From CAYVNU01 sp964453265 (GTDB lineage Bacteria; Patescibacteriota; Doudnabacteria; UBA920), in assembly GCA_964453265.1 (NCBI GenBank), contig CAYVNU010000001.1, forward strand, positions 132,667 through 196,666: DNA of 64,000 nt, read 5' to 3'. The translations under genes and the position numbers were made by a program. The notes below the pieces were generated by a model, which worked only from the letters and a program-made list of their open reading frames with translations, was not told the DNA's origin and did not search any database. This document shows, one piece after another, positions 39,098-47,774 of the stretch (its first letter is position 1; the number at the start of each line of letters is the position of its first letter).

Positions 39098-40195
39098 TTA
39101 ATGGTTATTAGTTTTTCCGTGAAATTTTTTATGTATATCTCTAAGTCCCTGATTGGTTATATGAGTGTAAATTTGAGTGGTAGTTATAGAGGCGTGGCCA
39201 AGTAATGTTTGTACGCTTCTAATGTCCGCGCCATTTTGTAAAAGGTCTGTAGCAAAGGAATGTCTTAGAGTATGGGGTGTAACTTTTTTCACAATTCCTG
39301 CTATAAGGCAACATTTTTTTATAATTCTTTGAATTTGTCTAACGGTGAGTCCATATGCTTTACGGCCTGTATTGCCAGTGCGGTCTTTTAAATCGTCTGA
39401 CATACTTTCAATTTCTTTGGTAATTTTTTTTTGTTCAGCCGCAATTTTTTTAATTTTTAAAGATCCACCGGCTTCGTTTGGAGATAATGGAGTGTGAGAC
39501 ATTTGACCGATTTTTGAATGCCCGACGAACAGCGCTTTGTTGTTATCGGAGCGTTTTTTTAAGTATGCCTTTATTGCTATGGAGGCATCTTCTGACAAAA
39601 ATACTAAACGGAGCTTTGCTCCTTTGCCACGCACTGTAAATTCGCGGCGGTCTAAATTAAGACCCTCACGCTTTAACGAGGCGAGTTCGCTAACGCGCAA
39701 ACCGGTTGAAAAAAGTGTTTTAAGTATTGCGTCGTCTCGCAGGCGGGTAATTCCGTCTTTTTCTTGTTTTACCGCGTCAAATAGTCTTTTTAATTCCTCG
39801 GTATCTAAAAACTCAACTTGCCGCTGGGGATTTTTGGGCAGTTCAATTTTTTCTGGCGGCAAAGTTTCTACGTCATTCTTCATTAAGTACTTTAAAAATG
39901 CCCTCAGAGCTATTAAATGGTAGTTCTGGCTTATTAGTTTAAGCTGGCGGCCTGAGTCATCGGAAAGCCTGTTTAAGTACAGTCTAAACTTGTTTACTGA
40001 GTTTAGGGTTATGTCTTTAGGCTTAAGCACATTCATGCCTGCGGCAAAATCGGAAAACTTTTTTAAATAGCGGGTATAAGCCTCTATGGTGTGAGAGCTT
40101 TGATTTTTGCCAATTTCACAGTACTCCAAAAACTCTTGAATATACTTTTCAAGCTCGGTAGGGGGTAGCTTTAGTTTTTTTTCTTTTGTTTGCAT
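39098..40195 (-). CDS. Tyrosine recombinase (XerC/XerD-like)
   Basis: 365 residues, longer than the roughly 300 of XerC/D. SAM-like N-terminal domain (about 15-110) and catalytic domain with Arg167 (TGLRVSEL), Lys near 191, His308-x-x-Arg311 (HTLRHSFATDLLQNG), His334 (LLGHASI) and Tyr343. The extra length is a loop at about 230-285, part of which (SHTPLSPNEAGGSLK) looks repeat-derived. It may resolve chromosome dimers as a single Xer, or be a domesticated integrase; a dif-like site upstream favours the former. Confidence 0.9.
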   Translation of the reverse strand: MQTKEKKLKLPPTELEKYIQEFLEYCEIGKNQSSHTIEAYTRYLKKFSDFAAGMNVLKPKDITLNSVNKFRLYLNRLSDDSGRQLKLISQNYHLIALRAFLKYLMKNDVETLPPEKIELPKNPQRQVEFLDTEELKRLFDAVKQEKDGITRLRDDAILKTLFSTGLRVSELASLKREGLNLDRREFTVRGKGAKLRLVFLSEDASIAIKAYLKKRSDNNKALFVGHSKIGQMSHTPLSPNEAGGSLKIKKIAAEQKKITKEIESMSDDLKDRTGNTGRKAYGLTVRQIQRIIKKCCLIAGIVKKVTPHTLRHSFATDLLQNGADIRSVQTLLGHASITTTQIYTHITNQGLRDIHKKFHGKTNNH

Positions 40196-40215
40196 GGTTT
40201 TTTAGTAGGTAGTCG

Positions 40216-40271
40216 GTAGTAAGTAGTAGGTAGTCAAACTGTTTGGCTAAACGCTACCTACTACTTACTAC
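40216..40271. repeat. Perfect 18-bp inverted repeat of heptad units upstream of xer gene
   Basis: GTAGTAAGTAGTAGGTAG (40216-40233) and its exact complement (40254-40271), loop of 20 bases with CAAAC/GTTTG. Heptad repeat arrays in opposite orientation fold back on each other. Confidence 0.85.
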
Positions 40272-40339
40272 ATGTTAACGTTATGCGACATGGTACTTAT
40301 CCACAATACCCACAGAATATATTACGACAACGCAATTTA

Positions 40340-40367
40340 TATATTTATTATATAACATTATGCGACC
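40340..40367 (-). other. Candidate dif-like recombination site
   Basis: Minus strand: GGTCGCATAA followed by TGTTAT and an AT-rich right arm. E. coli dif has GGTGCGCATAA-TGTATA-TTATGTTAAAT: the CGCATAATGT block matches, but the XerD-side arm is poor. TTATGCGAC repeats at 40281-40289, and it lies 150 bases from the recombinase gene. Confidence 0.35.
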
Positions 40368-40402
40368 TTATCATAATGGCTTAATTATGCTATGTTTTTA
40401 GT

Positions 40403-41218
40403 ATGATTTTAATCATATCCCCAAAAAATGTTTATTCGGCAAAAAGGTTTCTAGCCGAATGCAGAATTAAAAATCTAGCATGTAGAATTTTAAGCGTGGA
40501 AGAGTTGACTAGGGTAGATTTTAAAATAGATATTCAGCAGTACAGTTGTTTGTATGTTCGTAACCCATATTTTAAAGGCAGCCCGAAATACATTCCCAAT
40601 ATTATTAAGCTCGCAAAGCAGTTTAAGCAGGCAGGGAAAAAGGTTGTTGATGATGTTATTGCAAGCGGTCATTTAGGAGAAGGTAAGTGGCAAGATTATA
40701 AGGATTTAGGAAATGCTTTAATTGCTATCCCAAAAACTCTAAAAACGCACGGCCGTGCGTTTTTAGAGTTTCCGTATATTGTTAAATGGCAATTCGGCAT
40801 GAAAGCTAAAGGAACTTTTTTAATTCGAAGCGAAAATGATTTAAAAAAAATCCCTAGCCTTATTCCAAAAAATGAATTAATGTTTCAGGAATACATAGAG
40901 GCAGATTATGAATACAAGGTTATTACGGTTGGCTACAAGGCTTTACCAATGGTTTTAAGGTTTGATTTTAATCGGAAGTCCGGCAGAGTGGATTTTTATA
41001 AACACCATGCTGTTAATATTGAGCAAGTAAAAGGTCTTAAGAATCTCGTAGAAAAAGCATCTAAAGTTTTAGGCCGTGAACTGGCAAAAGTAGATATTTT
41101 GCAAAAGGGTAATAAATTTTATGTTTTAGAAGTTAACCGTTTTCCCGGTTTTTATTGGCTTGAGAAGCGTTTAAAAATAAATATAGCCCAAGACTTTATC
41201 AAATATTTAATTAAATAG
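40403..41218 (+). CDS. RimK-like ATP-grasp protein
   Basis: 271 residues. N-terminal pre-ATP-grasp region, then IVKWQFGMKAKGTFLI, LMFQEYIEADYEYKVITVG (ATP-binding Glu and Tyr) and FYVLEVNRFPGFYWLEK with the Mg2+-binding ExN motif. It would ligate an amine to a carboxylate, perhaps an amino acid to a peptide or cofactor; substrate unknown. A 38-bp perfect palindrome lies in the coding region (TLKTHGRAFLE). ATG 40403 lies just after an AT-rich, TATGTTTTTAG stretch. Confidence 0.8.
   Translation: MILIISPKNVYSAKRFLAECRIKNLACRILSVEELTRVDFKIDIQQYSCLYVRNPYFKGSPKYIPNIIKLAKQFKQAGKKVVDDVIASGHLGEGKWQDYKDLGNALIAIPKTLKTHGRAFLEFPYIVKWQFGMKAKGTFLIRSENDLKKIPSLIPKNELMFQEYIEADYEYKVITVGYKALPMVLRFDFNRKSGRVDFYKHHAVNIEQVKGLKNLVEKASKVLGRELAKVDILQKGNKFYVLEVNRFPGFYWLEKRLKINIAQDFIKYLIK
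40734..40771. repeat. 38-bp perfect palindrome inside ATP-grasp gene
   Basis: 19-bp arms without a loop, centred on GGCC between 40752 and 40753. It is in frame and open on the coding strand. Extrusion as a cruciform or formation of a strong mRNA hairpin is possible. Confidence 0.9.
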
Positions 41219-41231
41219 TTTTTGACTTAAC

Positions 41232-41260
41232 TTGCTAAAATTCTTAAAATTTAGTATAAT
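41232..41260 (+). promoter_or_regulatory. rpsO promoter
   Basis: TTGCTA (41232-41237), 17-base spacer, perfect TATAAT (41255-41260). It leaves a leader of about 150 bases. Confidence 0.65.
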
Positions 41261-41389
41261 GGTCTATATTAATTAACCCACGAATAAGTTCGAAAAGCAT
41301 TAATTAAAACTAAAAATTAAGTAAAATTGACTGCAAGTGCATTTAAATTTTATTTAATTGTTATTTGCTACTTATTACGTGTTGAAAGG

Positions 41390-41410
41390 CGTTTTCTTTT
41401 ATTGAAAACG
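41390..41410 (+). promoter_or_regulatory. Hairpin in rpsO leader next to the start codon
   Basis: CGTTTTC/GAAAACG arms ending eight bases before ATG 41419, with AAAGG just 5' of the stem. S15 is known to bind and autoregulate its own leader in several bacteria, so this may be the target; the fold differs from the E. coli pseudoknot. Confidence 0.45.
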
Positions 41411-41418
41411 AATAAAGT

Positions 41419-41694
41419 ATGCTTAGTCCTAAAGAAAAAGACGCGATAATAAAAAAGTTCAGAACTCATAAAGATGATACCGGCAGTCCGGAAGTTCAAA
41501 TTGCAATTTTAACTGAAGAAATAAAAAGAGTTAGTGAGCATTTAAAAACTCATAAAAAAGACAACCATTCCAGAAGAGGGTTGCTTAAAATGGTTGGCAA
41601 CAGAAGAAGGCTCATGCGCTATTTAAAGAATGAAGACCAAAAGCGATACGAAAAAATAGCAGATAAATTAAAGTTAAAAATTGTTGAAAGCTAA
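41419..41694 (+). CDS. rpsO: 30S ribosomal protein S15
   Basis: 91 residues, full length. Conserved KKFRTHKDDTGSPEVQIAILTEEI, HLKTHKKDNHSRRGLLKMVGNRRRLMRYLK. Binds the 16S rRNA central domain early in 30S assembly. In many bacteria rpsO directly precedes pnp; here pnp is 6.1 kb downstream. Confidence 0.98.
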   Translation: MLSPKEKDAIIKKFRTHKDDTGSPEVQIAILTEEIKRVSEHLKTHKKDNHSRRGLLKMVGNRRRLMRYLKNEDQKRYEKIADKLKLKIVES

Positions 41695-41697
41695 AGT

Positions 41698-42075
41698 ATG
41701 GGCGATTTTGAAAAAGAATGGACTGATTTAGGCAGAAAAATTTGCCAAGCAGTTTACGTAAATAAAACCGTTCAAGAGATTAAACATTCTTTGCAAAAAA
41801 ATGGTTTTTTGACATTGGAAGAAAAAAGCGAGTTTATTAATATTTGCGATAAGATAAAATACGACGTTATTTACGAAATTTACGGTAAAGAAGACACCGA
41901 GAGCTATAAAAAATTTAGCGAAGAATGGAAGCAGTGGTTTCAGGAAAAGGGTGTGGAAAGCCAGAAGGAAAGAAATCAAAGAAGCAGTGTAGATCATATT
42001 CTTTTTGGAAGTACGCCTGATCCTATTCAGTTTTTGCTCCATTTTGAAGAAGAAATGCTTGGAAGTATGAAATAG
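41698..42075 (+). CDS. Hypothetical protein coupled to rpsO
   Basis: 125 residues, charged, mostly helical (EKEWTDLGRKICQAVYVNKT, SEEWKQWFQEKGVESQKERN). No motif or family recognised. Starts three bases after rpsO and ends at a strong terminator, so it is co-transcribed with S15. Confidence 0.65.
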   Translation: MGDFEKEWTDLGRKICQAVYVNKTVQEIKHSLQKNGFLTLEEKSEFINICDKIKYDVIYEIYGKEDTESYKKFSEEWKQWFQEKGVESQKERNQRSSVDHILFGSTPDPIQFLLHFEEEMLGSMK

Positions 42076-42081
42076 AAATTT

Positions 42082-42120
42082 AAAAAAAACCGCTGCCTTA
42101 CAAAAGGCAGCGGTTTTTTT
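42082..42120. terminator. Bidirectional terminator, rpsO unit / histidine kinase
   Basis: ACCGCTGCCTT/AAGGCAGCGGT stem with A and T runs of seven or more on both sides. Confidence 0.9.
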
Positions 42121-43772
42121 TAAATTTTTGTAAAGTCTAGAAGAGTGGTGGTTTTTAAGTCTGAGTGGATGGGTAGAGAAAAAATAAATGTGGAACCTTG
42201 GTCTTCGCCCTGGCTTTCTGCCCAAATTTTTCCTTGGTGCTGTTCAATAACAATTTTAGCAACATACAAGCCAAGACCAAGTCCGGCGCTGTGTTTTATA
42301 GATTCTTTGCCGCGGCTAAATTTTTGAAAAATTTCATTTTTTTCTTCAGGGCTTACGCCTTTGCCCGTGTCCGTAACAGAGAATTTTATTTCATCTGTAT
42401 CTTCCCAAAGTTTAACTTTAACCGAACCATTTTTCGTATACTTTAAGGCGTTATCTATTAAATTATTCATTACTTGTTTAATTTTTTCTTTATCGGCCAT
42501 TATTTTAGGTAAATTTTTCTTTGGCTTTTCAAAAAGCAATTTTAATTTTTTATCTTTTGAAATTGGTAAGAGCTGCTCAAACGCGCTGTTTGCCAGCGGC
42601 AATAAATCCGTTTCTTCAAAGAGAAATTCCATTTTGCCGCGCTCGATTCTGGATACGTTTAGCATGTCGTCTATAAGCGAAATTAGAGCGTTGTTGGTTT
42701 GGCTGGTTTTTTGAATAATTTCCAACTGTTCTTTTTTTATTTTTCCGTAGTCGCCGGAAAGCAGAGCGGATAAATACCATTTAATTGTGGCCGGAGGAGT
42801 GCGCAGTTGATGCGAAGCTATAGTAATAAATTCGCTTCTGGCAATATCCAGAGCTTTTAGTTTTTCGTTGGCATTTTCTAATTGTTTGGTTAATGCTTCT
42901 AAAAGTCGCCTTTGTTCCACCTCTTTACGCACGCTTCTAATTAGCAAATAACCGAAAATTATCGCTGCTGAAAAAATTGTTATATCTATAATTCTTTCGG
43001 TTGTTGTTCTTGATGTAAAAATTTTGGAAAATAAAATTGTAGCTAGAATTGCTGTCAATGCTTCGGTGGCAATAATTTTTAAATCAAAAAGCCCGTGCTT
43101 AACAATCGCGTAGGCAATAAAGGACATTAAAATAACGGGAAAAATCGGACCTAAAAATACAAATGCGGAGGTTTTTAAAATAACTACAAATGTAACGGTG
43201 GACAAACCCATTAAAGAAAAAGAAGCCAAGACCCCAAATAATAGGTATTTGATTTTAATTTTTTCTTCGCCGATTGCTTTTTTATATCTGGTAATTAAAA
43301 TAACAAAACTTAAAATAAACAAACCTACAAAATCGGCAAAAAAAATCAGCACACCTGGCCCAGGAGTAGGGACAGGATTGCCGTTTGGGTAAGTAATGCC
43401 GGTAAAAACAAATGGAAGCAGGGAAGCCGCCGCTGACATAAACATTAAGCAGAATAGCAAAAAAATATAACTTTTTTGCATGCTTATTCGGTCGTTTGGA
43501 AATGTGTGGACAAGCAAAATCAAATTAGGTCCGATAAACGAGCAGGTAAACATTACAACCCGTACCCAGAATAATTGGCTGTCGCCAATACCTCCCGGCG
43601 GATGAAGCGATAGAAAATTTACAATAATATATAAATTGGTAATTATTGATAAATTAAAAAATAACCTGTGGGTCCAGCTTTTGTTATTTTTTAAAACTAC
43701 CATCAAGCCTAAAAAGGTATTGGCGCAAAAGGCGATAATGCCTAAGAGTAGTTCAATTTGTATATTTTGCAT
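42120..43772 (-). CDS. Membrane sensor histidine kinase
   Basis: 550 residues. About eight N-terminal helices form a 7TM-like input module (LLLGIIAFCANTFLGLMVVL onward). There is a short coiled coil (ALTKQLENANEKLKALDIAR). HisKA carries the phospho-acceptor His in IASHQLRTPPATIKW (near 322). HATPase has MNNLIDNALKYT (N-box), DTGKGVSPEE (G1) and GLGLGLYVAKIV (G2). No receiver is encoded next to it; the single-domain response regulator at 47181 is the nearest partner. The ligand is unknown. Confidence 0.92.
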   Translation of the reverse strand: MQNIQIELLLGIIAFCANTFLGLMVVLKNNKSWTHRLFFNLSIITNLYIIVNFLSLHPPGGIGDSQLFWVRVVMFTCSFIGPNLILLVHTFPNDRISMQKSYIFLLFCLMFMSAAASLLPFVFTGITYPNGNPVPTPGPGVLIFFADFVGLFILSFVILITRYKKAIGEEKIKIKYLLFGVLASFSLMGLSTVTFVVILKTSAFVFLGPIFPVILMSFIAYAIVKHGLFDLKIIATEALTAILATILFSKIFTSRTTTERIIDITIFSAAIIFGYLLIRSVRKEVEQRRLLEALTKQLENANEKLKALDIARSEFITIASHQLRTPPATIKWYLSALLSGDYGKIKKEQLEIIQKTSQTNNALISLIDDMLNVSRIERGKMEFLFEETDLLPLANSAFEQLLPISKDKKLKLLFEKPKKNLPKIMADKEKIKQVMNNLIDNALKYTKNGSVKVKLWEDTDEIKFSVTDTGKGVSPEEKNEIFQKFSRGKESIKHSAGLGLGLYVAKIVIEQHQGKIWAESQGEDQGSTFIFSLPIHSDLKTTTLLDFTKI

Positions 43773-43827
43773 ATTTTGATGTTTGTTAATTAAATGATAC
43801 TCTATATTTATAAAAAATAAAAGTTAT

Positions 43828-44940
43828 ATGCTGGAAAAAAATCAAACGCGAGGCCAAAAACAATATACTCAGGCAGAATTTAATGCTTTAAGTGAGCATA
43901 AACGGCTTGAGTATTTGTGTTTGCTGGGGCATTTAGCGCCTAGTTCACATAATACCCAGCCTTGGCGTTTTTTTCTTGACTTAGACAAAAAACAAATAAA
44001 AATATTTATTGATAGACGTTTTATACTCAATGAATCCGATCCGGTTGGCCGGGAAACTTTGGTAAGCGCGGGTTGCTGCGTGGCGAATATTTTGGTTGGC
44101 GCAGAGCATTATGGTTTGCCAAACAAGCTTACATTATCCCGTTTGTCAAAAAAAGATTGCTTGCCCCTTAAAGGAGATAAAGGTAGGTATAAAATGGCAG
44201 CAGAAATTACTTTTAATAGCTTGGAAGCCAAAATACAAACAGGTTCTTTATTCGGACAGATTTTTTATAGGCAGGTTGTACGCGCGGAATTCGATCCGCA
44301 AATTTTCTTGCCGCAAAATATTATAAAAAAACTCTCCAGTTTTATCGATGGAAAGAAAATTAAACTTCATTTAGTTGAAAAAGGCATTTTAAAACAGTCA
44401 CTGGCAGAATTTCAAGGTCAAGCCGATAATTATGTTATAAATTCCAAAATTTTTAGCAGAGAATTGGGAGAGTGGCTTTTGCCCAATAACACCAACTCAC
44501 ATTTGGGCATGCCGGGAAACGGCTTTGGTTTAAGCGATGTGCAGGCTAAGCGTTTTCATATGGGTCTGTTAGGAAAACAGCCGCTGGAACCGGAAGATGG
44601 TTTAAAATTTTCCATGTCCGGTAAAATATATTTGGAAAAATCGCCTTTAGTTGGTTTGTTAACTGTGCAAAAAGATGAACCGGAATTTTGGCTGTTATGC
44701 GGCATGGCGTTAGAAAATATTTTTTTATTTTTACTCAAGCAGGGGTTTAGTTTGGCTATACACGCTGCAATTGTTGAGGTTGGATTAATAAATAAAATTT
44801 TTGCCGCAACCTTGGGTACAACCAGAAGACTGACTGCTTTATTTCGGGTAGGAAAAGTTAAAAATTTAAAAGATCTACAAAGGCCTTTTTCTCCACGTCT
44901 GCCTTTAGAAGAAACTTTTTTGTCTAGCGATACATTTTAA
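43828..44940 (+). CDS. Acg-like nitroreductase-family flavoprotein
   Basis: 370 residues. LGHLAPSSHNTQPWRF (33-48) is the FMN-binding start of the nitroreductase fold as in the Acg family. NESDPVGRETLVSAGCCVANILVGAEHYG follows the same family pattern. Acg proteins in mycobacteria bind flavin but lack normal nitroreductase activity and belong to a dormancy regulon. It converges on the ThiF-like gene and overlaps it by 17 bases at the 3' end. Rv1355c-type proteins fuse ThiF and nitroreductase domains, so the neighbours probably act together. Confidence 0.8.
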   Translation: MLEKNQTRGQKQYTQAEFNALSEHKRLEYLCLLGHLAPSSHNTQPWRFFLDLDKKQIKIFIDRRFILNESDPVGRETLVSAGCCVANILVGAEHYGLPNKLTLSRLSKKDCLPLKGDKGRYKMAAEITFNSLEAKIQTGSLFGQIFYRQVVRAEFDPQIFLPQNIIKKLSSFIDGKKIKLHLVEKGILKQSLAEFQGQADNYVINSKIFSRELGEWLLPNNTNSHLGMPGNGFGLSDVQAKRFHMGLLGKQPLEPEDGLKFSMSGKIYLEKSPLVGLLTVQKDEPEFWLLCGMALENIFLFLLKQGFSLAIHAAIVEVGLINKIFAATLGTTRRLTALFRVGKVKNLKDLQRPFSPRLPLEETFLSSDTF

Positions 44941-46174
44941 CTTTAAAAGTTTTTTTATTGAAAATTACTCTGCTTGGGTATGTATGCCCAAGTAATATTC
45001 TAGCCGCAGCTTCACTAACAATGCCCGCAGCAGTATTTATGGTTGATCCGAGTTGGGGGATAATGGTAGAGGTGGGGATTTCGGTTTTGTTTTCAATAAT
45101 TTTTTTTAATTCGTCTTGCCTATAGTTAGGTCCTATTAGCGAATCGACAAAATTGAAAAATGCTTTTCTTTCACCGGGGTTGCTGTAAACATTTTCCATA
45201 GCGTTTATTAGTTCCACATCTGTCTTACTATAGGTTAATTTGTTTTCTTTTAAATCATATCGGCAAATATCCAGCTGAATGCATGAGCCTACGTCAGTTA
45301 CCATAAGCAGGGGTATTTTCCTTTTTCTAGCTTCTTGCCTAAGTAAAATTTTTATTCTTGGGTCGTCAACTTCTTCAATAATCAAATCCAGTTTTGGCTC
45401 GTTTTTTTGCCCGTCAAAATAAGCATTAATATTTTCCGCAGTTAGCCCTTGGTCATAAATGTAAATATTTGCAAATGGGTTTATAGAATATATTTGCTCG
45501 GCAGTAACCGAGGCTTTGTTTCTTAAAAGCATATCGGCAGCATTTGTTCTTTCTGAATTCGGCAAAACCATATCTTTATAGCTAAGCCTTACGCGGTTAA
45601 TGTTTTCCATTTTAAACAGGCTTTTGTCGGCAATTTTTAAATTTTTTGGGCGGATATCCATGCAAATACAATGGCTGATGCTGTTGCCCACGCTGCAGCC
45701 AGCAATGCCAATTGTAGAATTTTCAAATTTATTTTGGATTTGAGACCACGAAAGCTGGTTTTTTGGGTCGCTAATTAAGCTTGAGTTGCTGGCAACAGAA
45801 ACAATACGGTGCCAAAATGGATTAGCAAACCTGACCAATTCTCCAGAGCGGGCAAAAAAAACATAGTAGCCATAATTTAGGTAATAACCTTTTGCATTTA
45901 AAAGTGCAGTGTTATAAATTTCCCATTCTTTGTTAAACAAATCCCTAAGCGTTAAATTATTTTCATACTTAGGCGAATTGGCTGACATGGTTAGGCGTTC
46001 ATTTAATCCAAAAATTGTCGCTTGAGTTAAATCGTATTGCTTATTTTTTGGAACTTTAAAAGTTTTTTTATGAATTTTAATTAAAGCCGAACCATTTTTA
46101 TCGTATTTAACAAGGCCTTTTTTATGGGCAATTTTAGTTGCTATTACAAAGGGTTTTATTTGATTAAAATTCAT
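44924..46174 (-). CDS. ThiF/E1-like adenylating protein
   Basis: 416 residues. The N-terminal 145 residues are unassigned. Then comes an E1-like Rossmann domain: STIGIAGCSVGNSISHCICM (nucleotide loop 156-167), KIADKSLFKMENINRVRLSYKD (Asp183, Asn193, Arg194) and LIIEEVDDPRIKILLRQEARKRKIP. Such proteins adenylate a C-terminal carboxylate, often of a ubiquitin-like or sulfur-carrier partner; no such small protein is obvious nearby. It overlaps the upstream gene by 11 bases, so translation is coupled. Confidence 0.82.
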   Translation of the reverse strand: MNFNQIKPFVIATKIAHKKGLVKYDKNGSALIKIHKKTFKVPKNKQYDLTQATIFGLNERLTMSANSPKYENNLTLRDLFNKEWEIYNTALLNAKGYYLNYGYYVFFARSGELVRFANPFWHRIVSVASNSSLISDPKNQLSWSQIQNKFENSTIGIAGCSVGNSISHCICMDIRPKNLKIADKSLFKMENINRVRLSYKDMVLPNSERTNAADMLLRNKASVTAEQIYSINPFANIYIYDQGLTAENINAYFDGQKNEPKLDLIIEEVDDPRIKILLRQEARKRKIPLLMVTDVGSCIQLDICRYDLKENKLTYSKTDVELINAMENVYSNPGERKAFFNFVDSLIGPNYRQDELKKIIENKTEIPTSTIIPQLGSTINTAAGIVSEAAARILLGHTYPSRVIFNKKTFKVKMYR

Positions 46175-47108
46175 TTAAAAATTTATTAATGCTATTTAGC
46201 CAAGGTTCTTTATGCAGAAAATAAAAGTCCGGACCGTCATTAACTTCCGTATTTAAAATTTCTCTTAGCCTTTCGCCCGATATTTGAGAGTGCTTAAGGT
46301 GCCCGGAAGTCAATAATAATTTTGGTAGCAGTTTTGTTTCCGGAATTTTAAGATTGCCGGTAGAAAGTATTTTTGCCGCTAATTGTTTACCTAAATAAAA
46401 ATTTAATGTTGGCTTTGAAATTTGACGCGAGTTTTCTAAATTTTTTATAGCTAATTTTAAGTTTGGCAAATTTAAAAAGTAGCCGGGGAATTTGTAGGCA
46501 GATACAGAGCGGTTAATTTTAAGATTTGAACGGAAAATGGTATTTGCTTTGGTAAATTCAGGCAGGCTGTTTTTTGTCAGAGATTTATTTATAACCTCGT
46601 TTCTGAATAATCCGGTTAAATATTTTATTTCTGGGCGAGTTTCTAAAAAAAACTTGTTTGCCAGGCAAAAAGCAAGTTTTGTAAATTTTAAATTTGTTGG
46701 TTTGGTTTTTTGCCGGCAGAATTTAGAAATTGTAACTAAAGACAGCAGCTTAATTTTATGTTTTTTTAAAATTGACTCCAGAGAAATATTTTTATGCCCA
46801 AAATGCAAAAAATCTTCCGTTGCGTAAGGATTTTTTTTGCCCGCATGCACAAACCTGATGCTAAAATATTCCGGTTTTTTAAACCCGTTTTGTTTGGCGC
46901 TGCACTCAATTAAGTAAACGTCGGATTTTTTGTCGAATTTATCTAACAAAGGAACTTTACCGTAGCGTAAATAAGCCTTTCGGCAAGCCAAAACTTTTTT
47001 TTGCAAGTTCTTGTTTTTCCATTTTTTTCCGCACGGTTTGGCTAGAGTTATAACCACCTTAAAATTGGGGAAGTTGTAGGAAATTTGGTTTGGGTCTTGT
47101 AACAGCAT
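46164..47108 (-). CDS. Unknown protein, possible GNAT-like acyltransferase, ThiF partner
   Basis: 314 residues, very Lys/Asn/Phe-rich. No confident family. ACRKAYLRYGKVPLLDKFD, VYLIECSAKQNGFKKPEYFSIRFVHAG and LLSLVTISKFCRQK...FFLETRPEIKYLTGLFRNEVIN loosely follow the strand order of FeeM/LuxI-type N-acyltransferases. This is weak inference. Coupled to the ThiF-like gene by overlap and divergent from the response regulator. Confidence 0.45.
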   Translation of the reverse strand: MLLQDPNQISYNFPNFKVVITLAKPCGKKWKNKNLQKKVLACRKAYLRYGKVPLLDKFDKKSDVYLIECSAKQNGFKKPEYFSIRFVHAGKKNPYATEDFLHFGHKNISLESILKKHKIKLLSLVTISKFCRQKTKPTNLKFTKLAFCLANKFFLETRPEIKYLTGLFRNEVINKSLTKNSLPEFTKANTIFRSNLKINRSVSAYKFPGYFLNLPNLKLAIKNLENSRQISKPTLNFYLGKQLAAKILSTGNLKIPETKLLPKLLLTSGHLKHSQISGERLREILNTEVNDGPDFYFLHKEPWLNSINKFLNEF

Positions 47109-47135
47109 TGTTTATTAAGTATATCATAATTTTTT

Positions 47136-47164
47136 TTATCAAATTTTATAAAATGTGATATAAT
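47136..47164 (+). promoter_or_regulatory. Promoter of response regulator gene
   Basis: TTATCA (47136-47141), 17-base spacer, TGA then TATAAT (47159-47164), 16 bases before ATG 47181. Confidence 0.6.
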
Positions 47165-47180
47165 AAATTAAACAAATAAC

Positions 47181-47573
47181 ATGTTTGAAACAAAACAAAA
47201 AAAGGTTTTAATAGCCGAAGACGACGTGGCTATGGCCGAAATTGTTACCCATAAGCTAAATAGTAGTGGTTTTTCAGTGCGCCATGCTTCCGACGGCGCA
47301 ATTGCACTTAAAATGTTTTTAGAGGAAACACCCGATATAATGCTGCTCGATTTAATGATGCCGGAAATGGATGGGTTCTCCGTTTTAGAAACAATCCGAA
47401 AAAATCCTAACAAAAAAATCGCAAATACACCGGTTATTGTTTTAAGCAACCTTTGGAGTAGCGAAGATATTTTAAAAGCCAAAGCTTTAAAAGCTAATGA
47501 TTACATGGTAAAAGCCTACTTTACACCGGAGGAAATATTAGCTAAAATTAACTCAGTTTTAAACAAATCATAA
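47181..47573 (+). CDS. Single-domain response regulator (CheY-like)
   Basis: 130 residues, receiver domain only: acidic pair Asp14-Asp15, phospho-acceptor Asp57 in LLDLMMPEMDG, Ser89, Lys111. No DNA-binding or output domain, so it acts by protein contact or as a phosphate relay. With the kinase at 42120 it brackets the Acg/ThiF cluster. Confidence 0.92.
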   Translation: MFETKQKKVLIAEDDVAMAEIVTHKLNSSGFSVRHASDGAIALKMFLEETPDIMLLDLMMPEMDGFSVLETIRKNPNKKIANTPVIVLSNLWSSEDILKAKALKANDYMVKAYFTPEEILAKINSVLNKS

Positions 47574-47658
47574 ATACACGAGCAGGCATGAATCACACGA
47601 TATAAATTAGAATAGTTTAGCTTTGTGGCATGTGTATGATTGTTGTATTAGTGATTAA

Positions 47659-47739
47659 TATAATTAATTTCACGTATGGTAAATGGGTACAGCGAGGACT
47701 AGAAGCTATCTTAGGGGGTATCTTCTGTTATAGTCATCG
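47659..47739 (+). promoter_or_regulatory. pnp promoter -10 and long leader hairpin
   Basis: TATAAT at 47659-47664. The leader holds a stem of about 17 bp: CGAGGACTA (47693-47701)/TAGTCATCG (47731-47739), continued by GAAG.TATC/GGTA.CTTC. In E. coli an RNase III-cut leader stem mediates PNPase autoregulation; a similar role is inferred. Confidence 0.5.
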
Positions 47740-47774
47740 TCAACACATTTGGCATCGTGAAAAAGGAAATTTAA

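Noticed and set aside
40340..40367. Replication terminus at the dif-like site
   Set aside because: Gene orientation does not switch cleanly here; only the candidate recombination site is kept, at low confidence.
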